Source: Corythucha ciliata
Lineage: Eukaryota; Arthropoda; Insecta; Hemiptera; Tingidae
NCBI GenBank assembly: GCA_038030265.1
Contig: CM075939.1
Location: forward strand, 35,073,253-35,137,252
Reading direction: 5' to 3'
DNA: 64,000 bases
Notes under the pieces: model-generated
Databases searched by the model: none
Seen by the model: only the letters and a program-made list of their open reading frames with translations
What the model was told of the DNA's origin: nothing
Program-made: the position numbers and the translations under genes
In this document: one piece after another, positions 10,377-22,959 of the stretch
Layout: every line of letters begins with the position of its first letter
Position numbering within the stretch: the first letter of the stretch is position 1

Positions 10377-11439
10377 CGTAGGGGTATATGATCTGAAATT
10401 AGTTTTCTATTCTAACTAAAGTCACATCTTCCGTGACTTGACTCATGCTCTTAAAGAGGGGGGGGGGGTTTGAATCAAAATCTACCTCGTTATGAATCGC
10501 TAGGTTAACACGATAACAAATGAGAGATCATCCATGTCTTGAATGCTTAGAAATTAAACTGGTTTTGATTGATTTAGGTACAGCTTGCTTGCGAGTAATG
10601 TTTTTCTCTTTTCTTTTTAAAAATGTACAGAGAAAAGTATTTTTTATCGTCGCAAAATTATATATCTTTTGGGAAGTAGTGTAAGGGACGGAGAGAATTA
10701 CAGCAAAAGCTAAGGTGCCATTTTGATGTGATGGATGAAAATATTCAAAATTGATTGGCTGTGTTTTGCTTTCGTTTTTATGATACAGTTATTAAGAGTT
10801 CGAGCCAGGCCTCTCTAAACATTTGGCTTAAATATTATTAATTTTTGTACATAACCAAAAATGTGAGAAACAAAAAATGTAGTTTTAAAGGATTTTTCAG
10901 GGTATGTTACACTCTATGTTGATTTTTTAAATTAAGATTTGCTTTTTTTGTGGAAAAAGTAAGAAAGTGTCTCGTACTTCAACTTTCGTGGGGTCAATTC
11001 TACTCTCCTACAAAACAATATTTTTATACATTTGACCTCCGTACATTTTAAGATTGTGTGACATTCCAAAAACAAGCTCCGAGTTTTTTTTTTATTCGAA
11101 ATGTTACCGTATTTCTCTGTAGATGTTCTCCCCTACCTTGGGGGAAAAAAAAGAATTTGTTCTCATAGCTTGGAATGTTGGCTGTGTTGGTAAAACATGA
11201 AAAGAGATTGGGTTTTCAAGTTTAGTTTTCGAGTGTTTCTCTTACAAGGAATATTCGTTACTGAACAGTGAAGATATATGAAAGGAAATGGTCTGTGATA
11301 AACAAAACAAAAATTAGGAATCTTGTGATGTTACGTGTCTAGTACAAAGAAAAATGTATAAGTACGGCGTTATTTTCTTCCCTTCAAAATATGATTTAAT
11401 TTATTTTGTTTATATTTATTTTGTTTTAATTCCAATAAA
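10377..11439 (+). other. Probable 3' UTR of the BED-type isoform
   Basis: AT-rich non-coding sequence directly after the stop at 10376. The first good AATAAA is at 11434-11439, giving a 3' UTR of about 1.05 kb. A 10-bp poly-G run lies near 10459. No repeats or ORFs of note. Confidence 0.45.
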
Positions 11440-11880
11440 GCTAGCGAGGATAACTTTTTTTGGAAGGTCGGTTGGTTCTGAAATCTGGGTTTTGATTTTG
11501 TCTCTTTTCTGTGGTTCTGCGTTGAGTTGCAGTGCGTGTTTAGCTCGGCATCCGCTAGAGATGATTGCGAGGCGTTTATTTTTTTTTTTTTTTAGGAAAA
11601 AACTTCGGGCTTCATTGAGAGTGCTACTCTCATACTGAACAATTTAGTTTTTGACTAATCGTCAGTGAAAATTAGGTCCGAATCACACCTGGCAGAATCT
11701 TTACTATGTCGTCGAGAAAGGGAAAAACCCAGCTTTTAAATAAAAAAGTCGGTCGTTTCTTTAGGCATTTATTGACGCTTTGCGTCCTTTTTCCATATCG
11801 GATAGTTTTCTCTTGCCACGTCGCTTCCTGAATCAACGATCCCACAGGAATGCTCCATTCACTTTTTTGTTATTGTAAAC

Positions 11881-12035
11881 GGCCCATACACGTAAAATAA
11901 ATATTGCGCAAAGTAGGGCTTGCACTATAAAATTGAACGTTTGTGGGTTGTATTATGGGTTGCACAAGATAATGTACAACTTATTTTTAAACATCTGGAA
12001 ACTAGTTTGTGCAATAATATTGTACGTCTATGGAC
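11881..12035. mobile_element. MITE with GGCCCATACACGTA ends, copy 1
   Basis: The left end GGCCCATACACGTAAAATAA pairs with the right end ATTGTACGTCTATGGACC. A second copy at 63206-63388 shares the ends and the interior blocks AAAATTGAACGTTTGTGGGT and AACATCTGGAAAC. Non-coding. Confidence 0.7.
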
Positions 12036-12039
12036 CGCC

Positions 12040-12810
12040 TTGTGGAAAATGAGAATTTGCCTATGATTGGGTCTGAGAAAAAAAACTTCGCAACAACGAA
12101 CGATTTCGGGATTTCTTCATGGCTTCACCGCGTGGAAACAGTTAATTGACTTCTCCGCTCGTCCACTGTCTTCACTGGTTGCTTGTAGATCTTGGAACTC
12201 GTCGGATCATGCACGCGATCTTCAAGGCGTTGGTGAGGGCTTCGGTATCCGAAAATATTCATCGGCCTTCTACCTTTCTGATTGACTCTATCAGTGGGCC
12301 AGAGTGCATCTTCAATGGCTATAGGGAAGAGATCGTGGACTCCTGAGAAGATAAGTCCAGATTTTAGGGACCTCAAGGATCTTCAAGAATGTTATTCTTA
12401 CTGTTGCCTATAGCCGAACGGAAGGGACTTCGATGTTACTATTGTGGATGGGGGGGGGGGTTGAAATATAGGTCACGATATGCCGTTGAAGTTTGAGGGA
12501 AGCCACCTGACCAATTTCACCTGCAGACAATAACACGTTATATGAACTCTTGGTGGTAGTCCTCTGGCGGCGTGTCTTGCCTTGTCATGCTCTTGCCAAG
12601 TAAATAATTTTCTATTTGTGCACTCACCTCTTAGTGGGATTTCCCCGCTTTACAAGTTACGCAAAGGGGTCGATTTTACTCGTAATCAGCGTAATTATGG
12701 TCGAATTGTATTTGTTCTAGACCTTGCATGAGTTTGTCGTGAACGTTCGAACAGTCAACATCATATTATTCATCAAGATCATGTTACTTCATTATGGTAT
12801 GATGACCTTA
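12040..12810. other. Intron, no recognised gene
   Basis: Overlapping short ORFs on both strands at 12060-12380, without homology I recognise. A poly-G run lies at about 12451-12460. It may be the degraded 5' part of the LINE that follows. Confidence 0.35.
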
Positions 12811-15185
12811 TGTGGTGATGGATGAGGAAAGGGGCACCGGTCGCTCTCCCGCGGAACCGCTCGAGGAAATTGTGCAGAAAACTAAAACTCGCGGTTGAGC
12901 ATCATGGAACAACCACCGCGGCGTTTCACATCCAGGATGAGATATTAGCTATGCGACCAATTGGGACAAGCACCAAATCAAATGATAATTTGGACGTTGA
13001 CGCCCAAAAATGCTCTCTCACGAAGAGCCCAGCAAAGTGCGTCAACTACGGAGACGGCCACCCAGCAAGCGATCTATCGTGGATGTGAAGTAGCCACGAA
13101 GAGTTGAAGTGAATGAAGAAAAAAGCCAAACGCTCGAAGGCCTGAGTAGGCTCGATAAGGCGAGTAGTGTTATCATCATTCAAAAAGCACAACCAGGTGA
13201 TAGGCAAAAAATTGTTCCAACTAAAAAAACCAAAGTCTTCGCTGAGGTAGTGAGCGACCATCCGGATCCATCCTGAGTTGATAAAATGCTCATTCTACTA
13301 TTGGAAATGGTGAACGAGCAAAAACCCTCGAAAAGAGCCTAAAAATTGAAAAATAAAATTTATGAAATGTCATAATAATGTGACGATAGGAGCATGGAAT
13401 GCGAATGGACTGGGGCAACACGCTCGGAACTTGAGTTCTTCCTCCATCAAGAAAGTTGATTCTGTTTGATCTCTGAAACGCATTTCACAAGGTCATCCCA
13501 CATGAAAATCAAAGGCTACTCTTCTTATCGTGCGAACCACGCAACAGGTATACCACGAGAAGGAGCGGTCATCTTCATTTAGCGTACCATTGAACACTAT
13601 GTGGAACCCAGTATCCAAGAAGAGTTCATACAAGTAGCAAGAGCAGTAGTACTTCTGCCATAGATACGCCTTGAAATAAGAATACTGCATATCGCTAATG
13701 GATAGCCTGGGTGCTAATTTCGTCATCGGTGGTGATTTCAATGCAAAGAATACACAGGCTACAACAACCACAACAAAAAACGGACGATAGTTGTTCTCTG
13801 CTGGGAGAATGAAAAATTGAAGTTTTCGTTCTTCAGAAAAGTCTACGTGTGGGTCAAACGACCGATAGCGGCTCAATCATTTCTGGAAGACCGGCCAAGA
13901 CTAGTCACTCAACACACTGATTGGGATGTTGTCAGGGAATGCGTCGCCTCTAATATTGACTTTCCAGTCCCTCTGAAATCACCGGATCAACTCGGGAAGA
14001 GGAAGCTGAGAATTACGTCAAATGTATTCAGCGCGCTGTTTACATCTCTGTAAGGTCAGACAGCTCGTAAAGGATAAAAAAAGACTAGGAAAGTCTGGCA
14101 AAAGCAGAGCTCCATGTGACAAAGCATCACTGAGTAGACTAAAAACTCGGCTTGACGCCGTGAACGAGTAAATCAAACAAGAAACGCATGTCATGGGGTA
14201 ACCCTGAAAAACACGGATTACTCCCTGCGGAAGATTACTAAATCGATGGAGCAGCCTAAAGAACAAATTTCGAGAGGTTACTCTTGAAGAGATTGAAAAC
14301 CATCGTCAAAGATAAGGAGCTTATCCCTTATTACCTGTTCGTGTTCAGGGAAAAGCACTCCACCATTGATCAAGTGCATCGCATCACTCGTAGGAATCAA
14401 GCGCGGACGTCTTCCCGTCTTCGAGCGTTTTCCCAAGCAATTGACAAAGTTTGGCATACAGTTCTTATTCAAAAACTCAGAAGAAACTTACTGGAAGGCA
14501 CTTCAGAATGAAGCCCGAAGGGGAAATCCTCGGTGTTCCCCAAGGAAGCGTACTTGGGCCACTGTTGTATCTTCTCTATTTACGAATGACGCCCCTAGCT
14601 GTGGGGACACAACGTTTGCGGATAATACACCCTACTGGTGGTTGCCGAGTCTGTCAATGGGCCAAAAGAAAACTCAAGTATTAAATGCTGAAGGCTGTAT
14701 GGACATACGGAATTCATCTCTAGGGTTGTACAAAAAAGACCTACGTTAAGATCATTTAAACATTCCTGAATAAATAATTGAGGATCATTGTCAATGCCCT
14801 CCCTGGTGCACTGTGGTCACTGGTGACGGCGCACCGACACCTCAAGGAGGAAACTGTAAGAGAAGTCATTGAGCAGCTTGCGTTCAAACACCAACAGCAT
14901 CTTCTGGAACATATGAACTCTGAAGCTCTTCGCCTCCTAGACAACGGTAACGTCGTTAGGTGGCTATAACGGACAAAACCTATAGACCTTGTGGTGTCGT
15001 GATAGTGACGGTGAGGTGCGTGGGTGCTCTCAAGAGGATGTCCTCTAATATGTATTAAATTGTTTGTAAGTAAATGAGCTTGATGGGGCTCAGGCTCAGT
15101 TGATAAGATACAAATACCTAGTTGATAAAGATGTAATAAAGTCATTGCATGAAGAAAATTGGATGATATTTTAAAACAGCAACGA
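12811..15185 (+). mobile_element. Decayed Jockey-like LINE retrotransposon
   Basis: Fragments appear in the order expected for a non-LTR retrotransposon, in several frames. An ORF1 zinc-knuckle remnant (AKCVNYGDGHPAS then YRGCEV after a frameshift, 13035-13090); endonuclease pieces with WNANGLGQH (13393) and FVIGGDFNAKN (13720-13755); reverse transcriptase pieces FREKHSTIDQVHRIT (14345-14395), FDKVWH-like IDKVWH, GVPQGSVLGPLL (14532-14567) and FADNT (14620); and a C-terminal LEHMNSEALRLLDNG block (14915-14950). Many stops and frameshifts show it is dead. It lies within the BTB-gene intron 9272-15748, in the same orientation as the gene. Confidence 0.8.
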
Positions 15186-15189
15186 AACA

Positions 15190-15747
15190 TTGGTTGAAAT
15201 TACATCGAGTCGACGGATTCCACTGGCATGTTATCGGTTTTCGAGCATCTTAAGTTCTCTACCTGGTCTTCTTTTTTTTCGTGCGAGCAACGACTCTAAC
15301 ATTTTTTTTCGTCCGCTGCGTGATTTGTGATTTGCCTTTGACTGTTTGGGAACGCATTCTATTTGTTCATCTCTCATTATGAGGTGTCGCCTGCTGTACT
15401 GGCGGAATTTACAACTTTTATCTTCGCTTCATCCGGTGACAATTAGTGCATTCTAAACTCTTAATTAGTATCCAAGAAAGCTACAAGTTATTTGCTGTTT
15501 CTCGCGCTTGATGGTCTTGTCTTGAAGTGCCGTTGAAATCACTTGTTTTTGTTGTTCCCTTCATGGATGAAACTGCCTTTGCGAATTTAGGAAAAGACGT
15601 ATTCCACAGCTCTACTTTTGGATAATGATGGGTGCTATGTTGATTAAACTATTGTGGAATCTGACCTTTCCATTTACTTTCTTAGCAAGACGACCACTTC
15701 AAGGAGAAGATATTTATTTCTTTTCTTTCCCATTGTTCCTATCGCAG
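15190..15747. other. Intron of BTB gene
   Basis: T-rich intronic sequence with no recognised feature, ending in the acceptor CTATCGCAG used by exon 15748-15832. Confidence 0.5.
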
Positions 15748-15832
15748 GATGACGGAGAAAGAGGCGGAGGATCGTACAAAATGGATTACGACGAAGGTCA
15801 AGTAATTCAGGGAACTTCTGATGTTTTAGATG
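15748..15832 (+). CDS. BTB zinc-finger gene, phase-shifting exon before the C2H2 exons
   Basis: The acceptor is CTATCGCAG before 15748 and the donor GAT G|GTAAGT after 15832. It is 85 bp, entering in phase 0 and leaving in phase 1. It encodes an acidic, Gly-rich peptide (DDGERGGGSYKMDYDEGQ...). Both C2H2 terminal exons (16081 and 21149) start in phase 1, while exon 9120-9272 ends in phase 0, so this exon is needed to read the C2H2 exons from the BTB part. This is inferred from phases, not from transcripts. Confidence 0.72.
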
Positions 15833-16080
15833 GTAAGTACACCTGTTATCTAAATTAACGCTAAAACATTTCTTCATCATTTTAACGGGTGGTGGGAAAA
15901 TTCAGTTTATTTTTTCTGTCCATTAACTTTTTTTAATGGCTTGAGCTACTAACTTTGAATTTTTATTGGGATAACGTTTTATGAGTGAAAAGGAAGATTT
16001 TTTTTATGAAAATGACGGTTAGGTTGAGCCCATTTTAATTCGTAATGGAATTTATTCGTTAAATTAACGGGGCAGCCTAG

Positions 16081-16607
16081 TATCAATGATCCCTCCTTGT
16101 TGCTCCAAAAAGAGGAAAACCCCCGCGTCTTGTGAAAAGCTCCTATCTACAGGATGTGGTAAAAAATCCCGCGCCATCGTCGGTAAAAACGACCGTTGCC
16201 TCCTTCGGATCAGGAATGGCGGTGGCGTTGGCGGAGGTGGGTCGTCGCCACTGTCGTCGACTCTCAAGGAAACGTTCTTTCGACCCGATTTAAACACACC
16301 TGGTTTGTACCGGTGCACGATTTGCCCTAAAGTGGTACGCTCGAGGTGGCATCACCTTCAGACGCACTTTTCACGGGATCATCAGTGCCCCTACTGCGAC
16401 GCCATATACTCGCGAATAGACACGCTCAAAAATCACACACGCCGAATACACGGCCTCGGAATTTCGCGGTATTGGTACGGACTCTTGCCGGCTCTCTACC
16501 CAGGCGTGCCGCCGCCACCCTCGGCTGCCCTTGCTCCACCACCACCGCCGCCACCACCACCACCGACGTCGGCTATCGCTTTTCCTCCTCAGGCGTCCAA
16601 CTTTTAA
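16081..16607 (+). CDS. BTB zinc-finger gene, alternative 3' exon with C2H2 pair (first)
   Basis: Terminal exon, acceptor GCAGCCTAG before 16081, phase 1 entry, stop TAA at 16605-16607. A basic, Gly-rich leader precedes two C2H2-type zinc fingers: YRCTICPKVVRS..HHLQTHFSRDH and QCPYCDAIYSRIDTLKNHTRRIH, joined by a very short linker. The arrangement CxxC-x12-H...CPxCxxxYSRxDxLxxHxRxxH is typical of broad/tramtrack-class DNA-binding pairs. A poly-Pro tail follows (two runs, about 16508-16565). A poly(A) signal AATAAA lies at 16655-16660. As a terminal exon it would give the BTB core one DNA specificity. Confidence 0.85.
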
Positions 16608-16654
16608 ATTTCTCGGAAGATAATTTCATGCTTCACCTCGCTTTTCAAGACACA

Positions 16655-16660
16655 AATAAA
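16655..16660 (+). terminator. Poly(A) signal AATAAA after the first C2H2 exon
   Basis: Canonical AATAAA 48 bp after the stop codon of exon 16081-16607. A further AATAAA lies near 17124. Use of either is inferred. Confidence 0.45.
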
Positions 16661-17880
16661 AGAGTTCCCAGTGTCCCTCCCCCCTGTGTGACACGATCTC
16701 ATACTTATAAGTCCGATATTATTATTCTTAACAAATTTTATCTGTTAATTGTCACTAAAAGTTTCAGTCCCACGAATGTACTTTGCAATAACTAGACTAG
16801 AAAAGCCCGAAATTTGGATGCCGTTATTCTTACGTTGAACTCCCAAGATTTATTAACGCTTTACGAAATTCTCTGTGTCGCGTAGTTTTCTTGTCGTATC
16901 AATCTTTTTAAGCTCAATGTTAAAACAGCCCTACAGGATAAACCCCGTCATCAAAAGAGTTTTAAACTTTTTAAAAAAAGATTATGTGATTTCAGGGTTG
17001 TGTTTCTCTTGGAAATAAAACGTTTAATTTTTTTGTGGATATTGTCTCAATGGAAAAATTTTAAAAACATTTTAAATGTGTAAAACCGATTTTTCCCCCA
17101 CCCTTTAATTTAAAAAAATGTACAATAAAGGGTTAACTCATCGGTCCTCATGCTCCTTTAATTCATGGCTGTTACAGCTCGTCTCAACATTGAGCCATCC
17201 TCTGAAGCTGCCCATGTTATAAATTAGCGAGGCAAAAAGGGGGGGAGAGGCTTGTTTGAATTAGGTTAAAACACTAATTTAGGAGGATAAAAAGGTTAGA
17301 TAGAAGTCTCTTCGTTTGTGTGTTTTGCATGATTTGCATGAATTACAATTTAATGTGCCTTAGATAATTATGTTATACATTAAGCATTTTGTTCATCGCT
17401 TCGCAAGTTCTTCTCTAGAGAAGGTAGGCGGGTAAACTATTGACGTTTATTTTACTTATTATTATTATTTGTTTTCGGTGAAGAGTTGGTGGGTGTGAGA
17501 GGGGTTATGTGTGATCCAGGGTTCCTTCTTATATCAATTTAGACGTGGTACATCGCCTGTAACTTCAGACTTCATGGGGCTTGCAGTACACTCCTTTAGA
17601 GCTTACGCTCGATGCACTAGTTTTTGAAATTTGAAGAATAATTAACGGTTTAGCTTATATCGGATTTCCGCTTTGGGTTGCTGGATCCCCGGTTTTCGCC
17701 CGGAGTCTCTGGGCATGAGGCCCGGTCTCAAGCTGAGCCGAAAATATCTCCGGTCCAAACAATCTGTCTAATTGGTCATGGAAAGAAAAAAAATCCCTAT
17801 CTAAAAAATACTTTCTTCGAAACATTCTACGCAAAGTCTGTCGATAGACGGACGGTTGCGGCTTTGTAATGACGAGCGTT
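16661..17880. other. Intergenic or 3' UTR/intron sequence
   Basis: AT-rich, with several T and A homopolymers. No exon, transposon or conserved ORF that I recognise. It lies between two alternative terminal exons of the BTB gene. Confidence 0.4.
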
Positions 17881-18800
17881 CCAAACTACAAAAAGCTCCG
17901 AACACAAGAAGATCAAACCACAAAAAGCTCATACGCAAAAATGCTCAAACAGTAAAGCTCCAGCCACACTACCCCTGAAGAATCCCAACCACAAAATGAT
18001 CCAATCACAAGAAATGGCCAATACTAATCACTAAAATAGTTCCAGACAGAATATCTTCCGACCCCAAACCACAAGAAGCATCAACCACCAAAAAAAAAAA
18101 GGCACTCCCGAAAATACCTCAAACTTAAAAATTGTTCCCCCAACAAAGCTCAAACCACAAAATTTCTCCCCCAAAAAAGCTCAAACAAAATTGTTTCACC
18201 AAAAAAGCTCAAACCACAAAATTTCTCTACCGGGAAAGCACGTCCCATAAGTTGCTCCACCAAAACCGCTCAAACCACAAAATTGCTCCACCAGAAAGGC
18301 TCAAACCCCAAAAATTATGCACTACAAGTCACCTACAGCTTCAAAAATGCTCCAACCATAAAAAAAACTGTGACAGCAAAAGTGCTCCAATCATATGAGA
18401 GCTCTGCCCAAGTAACGGCCCCACCGCGACCCTTCCGCGCGCCCGCCTGCCCGGGAACTGCGCGTGCGCGTTACGCCTGGTGGAGAGAATAATTCGGGTC
18501 CGGAGATGAAACCTTATGAAGCCCATGTACGGACCCCCTCCCCACCAATCGCAAGGACTGCTTAAGTATCTTGCTACTACGGCGCCAATTATTTTCAAGA
18601 CCGTTGTGAAAACCTGAGTTTCCCAACGCTTGATGACCCAATAAGTCCCAACCACATCAAAAGTCCAACCACAGCAAAGGTCCAACTAAAGCAAACCACA
18701 GCAAAGCTCCAACCGCGTGAAAGGTCCAGCCACAGTAGAGCCCTAACCTCAGTTATAACCTCCAATCATTGTATAGTCCCAACTGCAGTTTAGCTTCAAC
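17881..18800. repeat. Degenerate CAACCACAAAAAGCTC tandem repeat
   Basis: Many diverged units with theme CTCAAACCACAAAATTGC, about 25-32 bp each, are clearest at 18130-18310 and resume at 18640-18760 as CCAACCACAGCAAAGGTC. The interruption (18400-18640) is GC-richer and unrelated. ORFs here are repeat artefacts. Confidence 0.65.
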
Positions 18801-21148
18801 CACGGGAAAACTTGCCTTTTGTTCCTCTCTACTTCCTTTTCTGATGTAATCCGGGCCTCCAAGCAAGGCTGGGTCCGGGGATGAAAGCCCCAGTGCCATC
18901 CTACTCGATGATGCTGCAAATACAAAATTGAATTTAGCCAAACAGTCGTATTTTCCATTCAAAACGTTGACAAAACTGTCCCAGAAAATTGATACTCGCA
19001 GCTATTAAACCGGAAAATAATCCCTAGCGACTGTTCAAGCGAACATTGGGATCAATACTAATTGCTTTTTAATGTCTCCAATATTAATATTATTAGTTTT
19101 TAAGCCATACAACTTGATTAATGTTATATTTTCGTTTGCTCAGGAAACGAAGAAGTAGAAGAAGAAAAAAGCCAAAACCCTAAAAATATAACATTAATGT
19201 CTCCAATAATTCAAATATTTGACCCAAAAAAATATAAATTTTTCTCGGTCACGGCCAATAACGCACGGGACGAAACCTGTTACCCAACTAACCAATGAAT
19301 CGCCCAATTGATTGGCCCAAAACGCGCGTAAGCCCAAAACTGACTATAAAATGGTCCAAAAAATGCAGATTGGTTCTTTGGGCGCTCAGATATCGACATT
19401 TATGCCCCCACCACTACCATCACCAGCATATACATATGCATACGTACATCTCCGGGTGAAGGGCCTCGGCTATCTGGCCACTCTATAATTCCGCTTGGTC
19501 CACTTCGAGGCATCATAGTTACCACGATCTTGTCCCAATGCGCTTCTTGCGTGATGGTTGGACTCTAAATCTTGACGTTCGAAAGTCGGAGATGCGCGTC
19601 AATTGCCTCGTAGGCGCACAGTATTGCCCAGCCTTCAGTCGTGTCCAATTCGCGGGAGATGATCACTTATTCATGACATTATTCATCAAGTATTTATGAA
19701 ATTACTTTTGTTAGTTCATCTTGACTTGCGCTACTAAGCAGAATAAATGCCGAGTATTTAAAGTATTACTGAATGGATCCAGCTATACCACTAGTTTCCA
19801 TTTGCTGTTTCTCCAAAAACGCTTTATCGTGGATAAAGTCAAGGTATTTTAAGGAAAGGGCCGTGATATTGGTTAACAACTGATGGTGCCCATTATTACT
19901 TGTAAGTTCGCACTGAAAAGCGCGCATTTTTCCTTACGGAAGTCGTCCCACTAACTTCTGTCATTGATGTCATCCCAGTTGAAATAATCCGGCTCAGACG
20001 GAAAGAAGAGTTATATATGAGCGAGCACGCACCCGGCCATGCTGAATCCGAGGGCGTGAAATTCGTGATTGGCTCATACGCCATATTCAATCGCATGGTA
20101 TCAAGGTCAGAAGTTGTGGGCGGGGGGGGGGACCTAATGGAGTCCACGAACTCACCCTTTTATCAATCTGTAACACTGAGACCTCAGCTCTCTTGAGAAT
20201 GTTACGGTGGATAACCTAACAATTCCAAAAACCTGCAATCTGACCGCCAGTTAGTTGGAACAGAAAACCACGCGCAGAGAAAATAACCTTCCAGGATGGG
20301 TGACCCTAGACGGGAGAAAGTTTTTACCTTGGATTTGTACCTCACTCATTCCCTCACAGAACAGCGCTCCAGTTCGAGACTAGGTTATAGCAATAGCCAC
20401 GAGAGCAGCCTCGGGTAGCTATGCGCGTATGGGAAGGTACATGGGGGGGGGGAGTTTTCCGGGAGCTTCTGTTGAGGAGTTACTTGATGTCCTCACCACT
20501 AATTTTTTAACGGCCATTTCAGCCAGGGGTTTCTGGGCAGAGTGGAGTTTTTTTGGGCCCTGAATCAACCGGAAATCTTTGAACACTATCAGCTGTAGAT
20601 GTGGAGCGAGAGTTGTGATTTGGCATAGAACAAACTTCTCCCTGACTCTGACCCTGCAATGTTGGTTTTTGGCTTGATTATTTCCAGTTATTGGATTAAG
20701 CATGCGCATTGCTTACTTCACAGCCAGCAGGTTGTATGAAACGGCGCCCCTCCACCCACTAACTCAAACACACACTCCTTCAGTCGCTTGAAAAGGGAGG
20801 GTTTGTCTTGCTCGCAATGCGCAGGACATCCCGTCTCACCCGATCAGAGCCTTTAGTGTAGAAGAATGCACTGTAAAAGCAAGAGGGACTGTGTCGCAGC
20901 TTTTGATGAGACTAGGCGATATCGTGGGTCCATCTTTGGTTTTTTAAATGTTTTTTATCGTATACCTTCAAAAGTTTTGTTGCTTTGTAGCATCCGAGTC
21001 ACTATTCTTTCTTGTATAGCGCTGTCACCTCAGCTTTTCTGGATGCAACGATATTACTTTAAATTATTTCATGTTAGATTGCACTTTAGTAGTTTAATAA
21101 CCCGCACCCTTTCAAACCACTCTAATCTGAATTAATTGTCCAATGTAG
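18801..21148. other. Intron of BTB gene, little recognisable
   Basis: Within the 15832-21148 intron. A direct/inverted pair around 19070-19215 shares TTAATGTCTCCAATA and AATGTTATATTTT. Poly-G runs occur near 20123 and 20443. No transposon protein or exon is recognised. Confidence 0.4.
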
Positions 21149-21534
21149 GTACGAGATCCATACATATGAAAATGGCTTTCGACCGACTGCCAGGATGTAC
21201 CAACCTTCACCGGTGCCGATTCTGCGGCAAAGTGGTCACGCATATTCGAAACCACTATCACGTTCATTTTCCCGGTCGATTCGTCTGTCCAATTTGCCAA
21301 GCGACTTACACGCGGAGTGACAACCTTCGCACTCACTGTCGTTACAAACATTCGTCCCTGTCCGAGGCCCTAGTGAAAATCACCACGTCAACGTCAGCGT
21401 CCACGTCCCCCTCAACAACAACCACGCCGTCAGGAACAGCCGCGAGCGAGTCGCCGACGAACGATACAAAAGATGTGAAACAGCCCAAGTCACCGGACCC
21501 GTCGGCGACCAATTCGGACGCCTCATCGTCATGA
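21149..21534 (+). CDS. BTB zinc-finger gene, alternative 3' exon with C2H2 pair (second)
   Basis: Terminal exon, acceptor CCAATGTAG before 21149, phase 1 entry, stop TGA at 21532-21534. It carries two zinc fingers: HRCRFCGKVVTHIRNHYHVHF and FVCPICQATYTRSDNLRTHCRYKH. 'THI.N...H....(F/Y).CP.C...YTR.DN...H' resembles the tramtrack finger pair as I remember it, but the match is not enough to name the gene. A Ser/Thr/Pro-rich tail follows. Phase 1 entry matches exon 15748-15832, so this is an alternative to the exon at 16081. AATAAA is present at 21626-21631. Confidence 0.85.
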
Positions 21535-22950
21535 CCGCCTCTCTCGTTGTAATGGTCATTTCGGATTGTTCTCCGCCGGTTCTTTAGGTAAGTTAAAAAC
21601 TGGAAGAAAAAAAAAACATCTTAGGAATAAATCGTAAGACTTGTATTAATTGTTAAACTGAGGGCAGGCTCTAACTTACGACGCGTTAGACATTAAGCTG
21701 GCAAGTTTCTTCTCTACGACAATCCCACGGCGTGATAGTTTTACTGTGATAATGTATTTTATCAAGCTAGTTTTTAAAAGTGATAGTGAAAATGAGCATT
21801 TGAAAATAAACAAAATATAAAAACGTTGAGTTCTTTAATCTGAGAAAATGATAAAATATATATTTTTTAAAAAATGATGTGGGGGTTGCTATTTTTGTTA
21901 CGGTACGGTTAGAGAGGCGAACGAGGCCGGTGGGGTTTCTAAATAATTATTGTATTAAGAAAATAATATTTACAAAATGTCGCAAGCATTTTTAAGCCGC
22001 TCTTCCAGTTAATTGCTTCTAATTAACAAGAAAAACTGAAAGAGACATAAACGTTTTAAAACTCTAACGCCAATTCCGTCAATTATTCTCAATTTTTTGT
22101 AGAGAAATTGTCTTATTTTGTAAGTGTTGCAACGTTTCGTTCAAAACAAAAAGCACATTAAATATCCCCCTCCCCTTATTAGTGTTTACCTTTACGGAAA
22201 AAGGGGTATCAAAACCCTGGAAATGAACCAAAGAAGTTGGTGGCAAAAATCCGGTCTTTCAAGGTTGTTTTATTAGGCCGGATTTTTAATGAGAGAAAGA
22301 AGATTAGCGAATATTGCGCAGATGTTATTTTTGAATTATTATTATGTTATTACTTTATTATTCTACGAAATAAGTGGTACACACTCTAAAGGTATCATGG
22401 GTTTTGTCTTGTGCAATTTCGTTAACGGGTTTAGTGTTTTTTTCTTAAAATTCATAGAAAAAGTTAAAATAATATTTTTAAAGTGTACTCTGAGTCTTAT
22501 AAAAAATAACATGTGCAATTTTTCTTTTTTCTTTTTTTGTTGGGTATTTGATACCACGATTATTATTCGCTTAACTATTTTTGTTTATATTTTAGCGAAA
22601 AAAAGTATGTATATAACTGTTACTTGACTGTAGAGTTTAATTTTTAAAAAAAGATAAATTTTAAAAATATAGTAATTCAAAAGTATATTATATTTCAGTT
22701 AACAATACATATCAAATATGTATAGATGTGTTATTGCCGTCGTTGAATTTTAAAAAAGAAATAAAAAAGTCAAAAAAAAAAAAATAATAAAACTTAAACT
22801 AAGATGAATGGGGACGACTTGGATTAAGAAATAGTTAACTTATACTAGCGATATTACTCAGTATTACAAATTATTTCGCACTTTTTCCCGCGTGCTATAG
22901 AAAGGAGCGTTCTTCAAGTGTATTCTGGAAGATTTTTAAGGTTTTGATTT
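21535..22950 (+). other. 3' UTR / downstream AT-rich sequence
   Basis: Very AT-rich, starting with the probable 3' UTR of the second C2H2 isoform (AATAAA at 21626-21631, another near 21805). An ORF of 112 codons at 22289 is Phe/Ile-rich and looks like chance translation of AT-rich DNA. No gene recognised. Confidence 0.45.
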
Positions 22951-22959
22951 TCAGTGAAA

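Noticed and set aside
12060..12380. Overlapping ORFs on both strands near 12.2 kb as a small gene
   Set aside because: No recognisable motif and location just upstream of a dead LINE; more likely degraded element sequence.
13493..13876. 127-codon ORF on the - strand
   Set aside because: Antisense to the endonuclease region of the + strand LINE remnant.
22289..22627. 112-codon membrane-protein-like ORF
   Set aside because: Phe/Ile-rich translation of very AT-rich DNA downstream of a 3' UTR; no splice, homology or codon support.
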